Shown: positions 1 to 5,785 of the stretch, in pieces | Layout of the letters: each line of letters begins with the position of its first letter | Position numbering within the stretch: position 1 is the first letter of the stretch | DNA from: an uncultured Parabacteroides sp. | GTDB lineage: Bacteria; Bacteroidota; Bacteroidia; Bacteroidales; Tannerellaceae | Assembly: GCA_900552415.1 (NCBI GenBank) | Contig: USAD01000140.1 | Span: forward strand, 1 to 7,438 | Direction of reading: 5' to 3' | Length of the DNA stretch: 7,438 bases | The notes under the pieces: generated by a model | Seen by the model: the letters and a program-made list of their open reading frames with translations, nothing else | Databases searched by the model: none | What the model was told of the DNA's origin: nothing | Program-made: the position numbers and the translations under genes

Positions 1-95
1 CCATTTTACCCGATCGAAAGCGTCACGCGCCAACGCGCAGCCCATTTTACCCGATCGAAAGCGTCACGCGCCAACGCATAGCCCATTTTACCCGC
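1..95. repeat. 41-bp tandem repeat, left end cut by window
   Basis: A 41-bp unit starts CCCATTTTACCCGATCGAAA and continues GCGTCACGCGCCAACGC, ending in GCAG or ATAG. Copy 1 covers 1-40 and lacks its first C at the window edge. Copy 2 covers 41-81. A partial third copy (CCCATTTTACCCG) covers 82-94. Copies 1 and 2 differ at only two bases near their ends (GCGCAG versus GCATAG). The period is not a multiple of three and no reading frame runs through it, so it is non-coding. Each unit contains the palindrome CGATCG, and copy 1 can form a small GCGC/GCGC stem that the copy 2 variant breaks. How far the array extends to the left cannot be seen. Confidence 0.93.
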
Positions 96-145
96 TAAAT
101 TTCTTCTCCCAACAAACCAAAAGCTCTATTATCACCAATTTTCAT

Positions 146-153
146 TACCTTCG
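146..153 (+). promoter_or_regulatory. Possible Bacteroidota -7 promoter box for the S9 peptidase
   Basis: TACCTTCG matches the Bacteroides -7 consensus TAnnTTTG except for one T-to-C change. It would start transcription near position 160 and leave a leader of about 30 nt before the ATG at 190. No convincing TTTG-type -33 element is visible about 20 bp upstream. No Shine-Dalgarno sequence precedes the ATG; the leader is A/T-rich, as is common in this phylum. The same TAnCTTCG form occurs before the gene at 3027, which gives mild support. Confidence 0.4.
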
Positions 154-189
154 TCCTTCAGAATACAGATTATAATAAACCTTTGTTGC

Positions 190-2895
190 ATGAAAAAGAC
201 AAGACACTTTCAACTGCTTCTCGCCGCCGGGCTCCTGGCCCTCGGACAGGCGGGAGCGCAAAAGCCCATGACCGTGGCCGACCTCGCCGCCTGGCAACGG
301 ATCACGCGGCAAGCCATCACCGACGATGGCAAGTGGGTCGCCTACAAGATGGAGCCCTGGCAGGGCGACGCGACCGTCTATCTCCACACCGCCGACGGCA
401 CCGGGCAAGCCACCTACAGCCCGGCGAAAGATTTCCGCTTCTCGGCCAGCGGCGATTATCTTCTCGTGACCGAGACAACGCCCCTTGCGACTATGGATTC
501 CCTCCGTCTGGCGAAGACCAAAGAGGACGCGTTGCCGATGGATCGGCTCTTGATCCGCCATACCGACGGGCAAGAGGAGCGGATCGACTCGCTGAAACAA
601 TACAAACTGGCCGACAAGGCCGACTGGCTCGCCTACCAAAGCGGGCGTAAGGACTCAACGCTCGTCGTGCGGAGCCTCGACGGCAAGCAGAATTATCGCT
701 TTGTCCGGGTGAGTGACTATGCCTTCGCCGAGAAGAGCGCAACGCTCTATTTCGTGACGAAAGGCAACGGCACGGACCTCGAGGCAGGCATCTACCTGCT
801 CGACCCCACGAAAGGAACGCCCAGTCTGGTGAAAGCGGGCGACGGCCTGTTCCGCCAAGTCGCGTTAGATGAGCAGGGCAATCAATTGGCATTTCTCTAT
901 TGCGCGGAGAAGGATTCCGCTTATAAGGCCCTCGAATTGTGGCTCTCCGAGCGAGGCGAGACGGCTAAGGCCATCGCCGGCCGGGGCAACAAGGCCCTGC
1001 CCGCCGGCTGGGTGATCAACGAGAACGGCACGCTCAGCTTCTCGCACTCGGCGGCACGCCTCTTCTTCGGCACCTCGCCCGAGCCGAAGCAGAAAGACAC
1101 CACCATCCTCGACGCCAACCGCCCGAACGTGCAGGTCTGGAGCTGGGACGAGCCGGTGCAATATACCGTCCAGCAATATAACCTGAAAGAGGACCTGAAG
1201 AAGAACTACAAGGCGGTCTATAATATCAAGGAAGGCCAAGTGATCCAGCTGGCCGACAAGACCCTGCCCAACATCCAGCTGGGCGATGAGGGCGACGCGT
1301 CGCTCGCGTTGCTCTCCACCAGCGAGCCCTATTCCGTCTCGTCGATGTGGGAAGCCCGTACCCGGAGCGACTATTATACCGTCTCGCTCGAGACCGGCGA
1401 ACGCAAACCGATCGCCCAGGCCGACTACAGCCGCTTCCGCCTCTCGCCTGCCGGCCGTTATGCCTATGCTTACGCCGAGACCGACAGCTGTTGGTACACC
1501 ATCTCCCTCGAGAATGGCGAGCGCCATCAACTAACCACGCCGCGGAGCTTCACCGCCTGGGACGAAGAGAATGACGTTCCCGATTATCCCAGCGCATATG
1601 GCTCCGCAGGATGGACCAACGATGACCAGGCGATCCTCATCTACGACCGCTACGATCTCTGGAGCTTCGATCCGTTGGGCCAACGCGCCCCCCAACGGCT
1701 GACGACCGACGGTCGCGAGCAGGGTATCCAATACCGCCTGAAACAGCTGGACAAGGAGGCCCGCACGGTCGCGACCGACAAGCCTCAACTGCTCGTCGGC
1801 TTCAACGAGAAGAGCAAAGGTTACGGCTATTATGAGGCACGGCTAGACAAAGCCTCAGCCCCCAAGAAGCTGATCGCGGGCGACTACATGCTCTCGACCA
1901 TCGAGAAGGCTCAGAAGGCGGATAAGGTGCTCTACACGATCGAGAGCTATACCACCTTCCCCGACCTGCACTGCGCCGACCTCCGTTTCAAGAAATCCGT
2001 ACAGATGAGCCACGGCGACCGCCAGCAGGCGGATTACCTGTGGGGTACGGCAGAGCTGGTCTCCTGGATCTCGCTCGACGGACGCCCGTTGGAAGGCGTG
2101 GTTTATAAACCGGCCAACTTCGATCCCAACAAGAAGTATCCGATGATCGTCAACTTCTACGAGCGCAACTCCGAGACCCTCTACGAATACCACATGCCGG
2201 AGCCTCACCGCTCGACGATCGACTATCGCCTCTACAACAGCAACGGCTATATCGTCTTCAATCCCGATATCCGTTATCGCGACGGTTATCCGGGCGAGAG
2301 CTGCTACAACTGCCTGATGCCGGGCGTCAGCATGATGATCGCCAAAGGTTACATCGACGAGAAAGCGATCGGCGCACAGGGACACAGCTGGGGCGGTTAT
2401 CAGGTCGCTTACCTGGCGACACGCACCAACCTCTTCGCCGCAATCGAGTCGGGAGCGCCGGTTGTCAACATGTTCAGCGCTTATGGCGGTATCCGCTGGG
2501 GATCGGGCATGGCACGGGCCTTCCAATATGAGCACACGCAAAGCCGTCTGGGTGGCACGCCGTGGAGCACGCCCGACCGCTATCACACCAATTCGCCCCT
2601 CTTCACGATGGACAAGGTACAAACCCCGATCCTGATCATGCACAATGACGCCGACGGTCATGTGCCCTGGTATCAGGGAATCGAGTATTTCGTGGCGATG
2701 AAACGACTCGGTAAGCCCTGCTGGCTGCTCAACTATACAGGCGAGCCGCATTGGCCGTTGCGTATGGCCAACCGGATCGACTTCCAGACCCGAATGTTCC
2801 AGTTCTTCAACCATTTCCTGAAGCATGAGGCCGCACCGAAATGGCTGGACGAGGGCGTCCGGGCGGTCGACCAGCCTTATGAGCTGGGATATTAA
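190..2895 (+). CDS. Secreted S9 family (prolyl oligopeptidase-type) serine peptidase
   Basis: This 901-residue protein is a complete S9-clan serine peptidase, expected to cleave peptides in the periplasm or at the cell surface. A signal peptide spans about residues 1-23 (Lys-Lys, a Leu/Ala-rich core, then AGA before Gln24), which supports this start. Residues of about 25-620 carry repeated short beta-strand patterns (for example WTNDDQAILIYDRYDLWSFD) consistent with the family's beta-propeller, which limits access of large substrates. The alpha/beta-hydrolase domain runs from about 635 to 890. The nucleophile is Ser733 in GHSWGGY, the acid is probably Asp822 in HNDADGHVPW, and the base is His854 in GEPHW. 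The order and spacing match dipeptidyl peptidase 4-like and acylaminoacyl peptidase-like enzymes. At 901 residues it is longer than the usual 650-770, mostly on the propeller side. The exact subfamily and cleavage specificity cannot be read from sequence. It stands alone, with its own terminator after the stop. Confidence 0.93.
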   Translation: MKKTRHFQLLLAAGLLALGQAGAQKPMTVADLAAWQRITRQAITDDGKWVAYKMEPWQGDATVYLHTADGTGQATYSPAKDFRFSASGDYLLVTETTPLATMDSLRLAKTKEDALPMDRLLIRHTDGQEERIDSLKQYKLADKADWLAYQSGRKDSTLVVRSLDGKQNYRFVRVSDYAFAEKSATLYFVTKGNGTDLEAGIYLLDPTKGTPSLVKAGDGLFRQVALDEQGNQLAFLYCAEKDSAYKALELWLSERGETAKAIAGRGNKALPAGWVINENGTLSFSHSAARLFFGTSPEPKQKDTTILDANRPNVQVWSWDEPVQYTVQQYNLKEDLKKNYKAVYNIKEGQVIQLADKTLPNIQLGDEGDASLALLSTSEPYSVSSMWEARTRSDYYTVSLETGERKPIAQADYSRFRLSPAGRYAYAYAETDSCWYTISLENGERHQLTTPRSFTAWDEENDVPDYPSAYGSAGWTNDDQAILIYDRYDLWSFDPLGQRAPQRLTTDGREQGIQYRLKQLDKEARTVATDKPQLLVGFNEKSKGYGYYEARLDKASAPKKLIAGDYMLSTIEKAQKADKVLYTIESYTTFPDLHCADLRFKKSVQMSHGDRQQADYLWGTAELVSWISLDGRPLEGVVYKPANFDPNKKYPMIVNFYERNSETLYEYHMPEPHRSTIDYRLYNSNGYIVFNPDIRYRDGYPGESCYNCLMPGVSMMIAKGYIDEKAIGAQGHSWGGYQVAYLATRTNLFAAIESGAPVVNMFSAYGGIRWGSGMARAFQYEHTQSRLGGTPWSTPDRYHTNSPLFTMDKVQTPILIMHNDADGHVPWYQGIEYFVAMKRLGKPCWLLNYTGEPHWPLRMANRIDFQTRMFQFFNHFLKHEAAPKWLDEGVRAVDQPYELGY

Positions 2896-2908
2896 CCACT
2901 GAATAGCG

Positions 2909-2979
2909 CACGGATAACACGGTTAAAACAGATTGACATGTGATCATCTGTTAAATCCGTGTTATCCGTGTCTCTTTTT
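2909..2979 (+). terminator. Strong hairpin plus T-run, likely intrinsic terminator of the peptidase gene
   Basis: A perfect 14-bp stem pairs CACGGATAACACGG (2909-2922) with CCGTGTTATCCGTG (2957-2970). An inner 7-bp stem pairs AACAGAT (2927-2933) with ATCTGTT (2946-2952), separated from the outer stem by a small internal loop and capped by a 12-nt loop. TCTCTTTTT follows directly (2971-2979). The hairpin begins 13 bp after the stop codon of the peptidase, so it is well placed to end that transcript. The arms are also internally repetitive with a period of 9 nt (CACGGATAA, CACGGTTAA), which is unusual for a plain terminator and may mark a dispersed repeat family. Confidence 0.8.
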
Positions 2980-2990
2980 ATCATATTATC

Positions 2991-3010
2991 CTTAACTTCG
3001 TTCCGTTAAG
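2991..3010. repeat. Short inverted repeat over the promoter of the exported unknown gene
   Basis: CTTAAC (2991-2996) and GTTAAG (3005-3010) are perfect reverse complements separated by 8 bp. The repeat covers the proposed -7 box and probable start of transcription of the next gene, so it could be an operator. A 6-bp match is short enough to arise by chance. Confidence 0.35.
2993..3000 (+). promoter_or_regulatory. Possible Bacteroidota -7 promoter box for the gene at 3027
   Basis: TAACTTCG fits TAnnTTTG with one T-to-C change, the same deviation as in the box before the peptidase gene. Transcription would begin at about 3007, giving a very short leader of about 20 nt that consists mainly of the ribosome binding site. 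No clear -33 TTTG element is seen; a T-run from the upstream terminator lies closer than the usual spacing. Confidence 0.4.
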
Positions 3011-3013
3011 ATG

Positions 3014-3020
3014 AGGAGGT
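3014..3020 (+). promoter_or_regulatory. Canonical Shine-Dalgarno sequence
   Basis: AGGAGGT lies 6 nt before the ATG at 3027 and is an essentially perfect complement to the 16S rRNA 3' end as known from most bacteria. Bacteroidota rarely rely on this element, and the other genes here with visible starts lack it. It firmly sets the start codon of this gene. Confidence 0.75.
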
Positions 3021-3026
3021 AATGTT

Positions 3027-3848
3027 ATGAGGATCACATTAATTATATTAAGCCTAATCTGTCTTGCCCTTGGCCGGGCCAACGCGCAATCCGATCTTTC
3101 GCTCGTCCTCGACAAGGAGGGCAAGATTGTGGCGATCCCTAAGCCTAAACCTTTCGAACTGGACATTCAGGATGTAAGCGAGCTTGACTATACGCCAAAA
3201 GGTTCTCGCCCAGTCGACCTGCAATGGCTGAGCTTCCAGCCCGAGGAATATTCGATACATATGGAGCGTCCGATGGACATGAACGTTCTCTCCGGTGCCT
3301 ATCGTCCCTTCTATAATGTCTATACACCCATGTTGATGGAGGTTTCGCCGATGGCGCTCGACTTCAACGAGACCTATCTCAAGCATGTGAACGAGAATGT
3401 CGATTTCCTGGCCAACGGCTCCCAATACACCTGGCCTGGAGCGGGCGGCATGACAACCTTCACCACCGTTGTCTCGTGGCACAACGACCGACTGCGGATC
3501 TCTGGCGGCGGATTTGGCGGACGTTTCTTCACGCCACTGAACCCCAGCCCGGATGTTATGGCAGGTCTTCACCTTCATGTTTCCTACGAGGCGACCGACT
3601 GGTTGAAACTGCACGCCTGGGGCGACTATGTTTTCTATGACCAGGCACAAGAGAAGAACGCCTACCTGATCATGAATCCCTTCTTCTATCATCAGCAGGT
3701 GGGCGGCGCCCTCCAGTTCAAGGTTAGCGACAATTTCAGTTTTGGCGTGGGCGCCAACTTCCAGTATAATCCCGCCCGCCGTGGAATGGAACGGCAAATC
3801 ATGATTTTCCCGGGCTTCGGCGGACGCGACTTCGGATTCGGTTTCTAG
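3027..3848 (+). CDS. Exported protein of unknown family, possibly an outer-membrane beta-barrel
   Basis: I do not recognise a named family for this 273-residue protein. Residues 1-20 form a clear signal peptide (MR, a hydrophobic Ile/Leu core, then ANA before Gln21), so it leaves the cytoplasm. Residues of about 21-130 are polar with many Pro and Met and little obvious repeat. A WPGAGGM motif lies at 136-142. From about residue 142 to the end, strands alternate hydrophobic and polar residues and are rich in Gly, Phe, Tyr and Trp (for example LRISGGGFGGRFF and FSFGVGANFQY). The protein ends in GFGF with a terminal Phe, a feature common in outer-membrane barrels. A small C-terminal barrel is therefore plausible but is inference. 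A strong ribosome binding site supports the start. It is separated from the peptidase by a terminator, and its stop codon lies 2 bp from that of the convergent reductase. Confidence 0.85.
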   Translation: MRITLIILSLICLALGRANAQSDLSLVLDKEGKIVAIPKPKPFELDIQDVSELDYTPKGSRPVDLQWLSFQPEEYSIHMERPMDMNVLSGAYRPFYNVYTPMLMEVSPMALDFNETYLKHVNENVDFLANGSQYTWPGAGGMTTFTTVVSWHNDRLRISGGGFGGRFFTPLNPSPDVMAGLHLHVSYEATDWLKLHAWGDYVFYDQAQEKNAYLIMNPFFYHQQVGGALQFKVSDNFSFGVGANFQYNPARRGMERQIMIFPGFGGRDFGFGF

Positions 3849-3850
3849 GA

Positions 3851-4603
3851 CTACTCCTCGTAAATCATCTTCTTGGTCATTCCACCGTCAACGGTAATAT
3901 TCTGCCCGTTGATAAAATCATTCTCCGATTCGCAAAGGAAGAGGCAAAGACGGGCGATATCCTCCGGACAACCGACCCGGCCTGAAGGATGTTGCGCATG
4001 ATCCGAAGTTTTCAACTGGTCATAATCGCTGTTCTGAATCCAACCGGGACTGATCGCGTTGACCGTAATCCGATAATCCGAAAGAGAAATGGCCAAAGCG
4101 TGCGTCAACGAGACAATTCCGCCTTTCGAGGCCGCATAGCCTTCCGAACCCGGCTCACTCTGCAAATAGCGAGTCGAGGCAATATTAATAATCCGTCCAT
4201 AAGCGGCCCGGCCCACCGGCGTATTCCGGTGAATCGCCAATGCCCGAGAGGTTATGAACACCGGTCGAAGATTGGTGGAAAGAATCCGGTCGAATTGTTC
4301 GATGCTGGTCTCCACTAACGGGGAGAACTCACTTATTCCCACATTATTAATAAGGATATCAATATCCCCGAACTGGTTAATAACCGTGTTGACAACCCGG
4401 TTCAAAACCTCAGCGTCGGTCACGTCGGCCGGATAGAATATCAACTGGGGATAACGCTCCAGGAGAGAGCGGGCGGCGGTCTCGTTCACATCGCAAAAGG
4501 CAACTCGTGCGCCCCGTTCAACAAAGGCAATCACGATGGCCCGGCCAATGCCGGAAGCGCCTCCCGTGACAAAGACACGCTTATCGGATAAGGTCTGTGT
4601 CAT
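3851..4603 (-). CDS. Short-chain dehydrogenase/reductase (classical SDR)
   Basis: This cytoplasmic NAD(P)-dependent oxidoreductase has 250 residues when started at MTQTLSDKR, the usual length of a classical SDR. The cofactor motif TGGASGIG is at residues 13-20. Asp38, at the end of the second beta strand (VAFCD), suggests preference for NAD(H) over NADP(H). Asp60 and the NNVG motif (86-89) fit the fold. The catalytic tetrad is Asn111, Ser143, Tyr156 and Lys160 (YAASK), with the standard spacing of 13 and 4. The C-terminal SPGW and DFINGQNITVDGG motifs are typical of FabG-like and glucose 1-dehydrogenase-like members, but the substrate cannot be told. The frame is open upstream to a GTG at 4693, but that extension reads through a good promoter and adds 30 residues unlike the family, so the ATG at 4603 is preferred. 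The gene follows the lipoprotein on the same strand by 90 bp and appears to be transcribed from its own promoter. Confidence 0.93.
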   Translation of the reverse strand: MTQTLSDKRVFVTGGASGIGRAIVIAFVERGARVAFCDVNETAARSLLERYPQLIFYPADVTDAEVLNRVVNTVINQFGDIDILINNVGISEFSPLVETSIEQFDRILSTNLRPVFITSRALAIHRNTPVGRAAYGRIINIASTRYLQSEPGSEGYAASKGGIVSLTHALAISLSDYRITVNAISPGWIQNSDYDQLKTSDHAQHPSGRVGCPEDIARLCLFLCESENDFINGQNITVDGGMTKKMIYEE

Positions 4604-4610
4604 CACTTCT

Positions 4611-4626
4611 ATTCTGTTATTCTGTT
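4611..4626. repeat. Tandem 8-mer in the leader of the reductase gene
   Basis: ATTCTGTT occurs twice in direct succession (4611-4618 and 4619-4626), reading AACAGAAT twice on the coding strand. The pair fills most of the predicted 5' leader, between the probable transcription start (about 4629) and the ATG at 4603. It could be a regulator or ribosome contact site or a chance duplication. Confidence 0.6.
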
Positions 4627-4635
4627 TTGAGGCCG

Positions 4636-4643
4636 CAAAGGTA
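4636..4643 (-). promoter_or_regulatory. Bacteroidota -7 promoter box for the reductase gene
   Basis: Read on the minus strand, TACCTTTG is a perfect match to the Bacteroides -7 consensus TAnnTTTG. Transcription would start near 4629, giving a leader of about 26 nt before the ATG at 4603. A T-run (4662-4658) lies upstream but closer than the usual -33 spacing, and no good TTTG is seen at the expected place. The box argues both for separate transcription of the reductase and against a start at 4693. Confidence 0.6.
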
Positions 4644-4693
4644 AGGATTCTCCCTTTAAAAACGGTCATTATGCCAGGAAGGTTATTAACCAC

Positions 4694-5779
4694 CTACAAA
4701 CCGTAAATGTTAATAATATCGTTGACAATCTCAGGACAAACCGTATCCAACGGCATTCTGAACGTCACGGAATCCATTTGGTAAGCGCCCACCAACCCGA
4801 AACCATTGTTCACGTTCGTATAGCTAGCGGCAGATTCCAGCAAAGAGCCGAAATCCACGTTTCCCAATTGAACAGAATAATTCCTGAGCAATTGCATAAA
4901 ACGATAATATTCATCCGAGATGGAAAGCAGATAAATCTCAAAGTCCACATCGAAAGAGAGACTATCATCCCGATAAGAATAATAAATGGGCGAGAAGCTG
5001 AAACGAACGGTTCGGTCCTCAGGCAGGGAAGTGGAAGAAAAGGAGCCCAAGCCATAACTCCCGTTCACCGCCTGCAAGGCCGGGTTAGAGTCGAACATCT
5101 GAAAAACAAGATCCTCATAATCCACCAACAAGGGATAACGAGAATAGCTGGTATTAAAATATAATCCATCAGACGTATCCAAAACAATCCCGTCATTAAG
5201 CGAGTTAAAAACCCACACCGCGCCATCCTTCTCAAGCCTCATCTTCCGGTTAACAAGCAAACGATAATAACAAGCCGTATCTTGCCGGACCTCACCCAAA
5301 GCGACATAAGCCCGTATATTCAACATATCCGACCTATCGTTAAGAGAATAACCATCCTCCCACATCATCGTGTCCACCCGCTCGATCCGGCACTCAAGCG
5401 GAATCCGGGTCTCGCTCGACACCGGATGATAACCAGCAGCCGAAGCCTCAATCCGGATCCGGTCGTCCACTCGTAACGGATAATCCAACCGAAACTGGCC
5501 CGCCGCGTGAAGCGAGTCGCCCGGCTCATCATTTGCCTCCATAACCCCAACAAAACGATTGTTCACGAAAACATTCGCCTCAGCGCCTGTTAAAATATAA
5601 TCGAGATTCTCGTCTGTCAGCATCATGCTTTTGGAGAGATGCGCCCGCACGCCATCCGGCGAGGCCAAGGCGTTCAACACGATCCGGTCCGGCAACTCCT
5701 CCAGTTCGATCACCTCATACCGGACGCAAGAAAGCAACAGGCATAAACAACTCAAAACGATCCATCCATTCTTCATCAT
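4694..5779 (-). CDS. DUF4249-type lipoprotein, partner of the TonB-dependent receptor
   Basis: This 361-residue protein resembles the DUF4249 family, Bacteroidota lipoproteins encoded next to TonB-dependent receptors. A lipoprotein signal peptide ends in the lipobox LLSC with Cys18 as the lipid anchor. The sequence after it is acidic (Glu22, 25, 27 and 28), which in this phylum is compatible with transport to the outer membrane. The N-terminal part (about 30-125) has the layout expected of the family: a LVLNALASPDG-like strand (IVLNALASPDG), a segment on ANVFVNNRFVG, then LRVDDRIRIEASAAGYHPVSSETRIP, which looks like a small beta-sandwich. The rest is mixed alpha/beta with many Tyr and Ser. 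By analogy it may sit on the receptor and help to bind or deliver its substrate; the biochemical role of the family is not established to my knowledge. Only 6 bp separate it from the receptor stop, and there is no Shine-Dalgarno sequence, so coupled translation is likely. Two Met codons (5779 and 5776) are possible starts. Confidence 0.85.
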   Translation of the reverse strand: MMKNGWIVLSCLCLLLSCVRYEVIELEELPDRIVLNALASPDGVRAHLSKSMMLTDENLDYILTGAEANVFVNNRFVGVMEANDEPGDSLHAAGQFRLDYPLRVDDRIRIEASAAGYHPVSSETRIPLECRIERVDTMMWEDGYSLNDRSDMLNIRAYVALGEVRQDTACYYRLLVNRKMRLEKDGAVWVFNSLNDGIVLDTSDGLYFNTSYSRYPLLVDYEDLVFQMFDSNPALQAVNGSYGLGSFSSTSLPEDRTVRFSFSPIYYSYRDDSLSFDVDFEIYLLSISDEYYRFMQLLRNYSVQLGNVDFGSLLESAASYTNVNNGFGLVGAYQMDSVTFRMPLDTVCPEIVNDIINIYGL

Positions 5780-5785
5780 ACGCGT

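Noticed and set aside
1..95. CRISPR array
   Set aside because: The units abut head to tail without variable spacers, and a 41-bp period with near-identical content throughout is a simple tandem repeat. No cas gene is present.
176..189. Second promoter-like box (AACCTTTG) directly before the peptidase ATG
   Set aside because: It lacks the leading T of TAnnTTTG and would place the transcription start at or inside the start codon.
865..1530. 221-codon antisense open frame
   Set aside because: It is in the same codon-aligned antisense frame as the peptidase gene and shows no recognisable protein features, so it is a codon-bias shadow.
1855..2826. 323-codon open frame antisense to the peptidase catalytic domain
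   Set aside because: Its codons are exact reverse complements of the sense codons. In this frame stops arise only where the sense gene uses TTA, CTA or TCA, which this GC-rich gene avoids. The translated protein shows no domain or signal peptide.
3054..3797. 247-codon open frame antisense to the unknown exported protein
   Set aside because: It is again exactly codon-aligned with the sense gene. The sense frame has a signal peptide and a strong ribosome binding site, while the antisense frame has neither.
4681..4691. Palindrome GGTTATTAACC just downstream of the lipoprotein stop
   Set aside because: Arms of 5 bp around one central base are too short for a terminator, no T-run follows on the coding strand, and such a palindrome is expected by chance in A/T-rich spacers.
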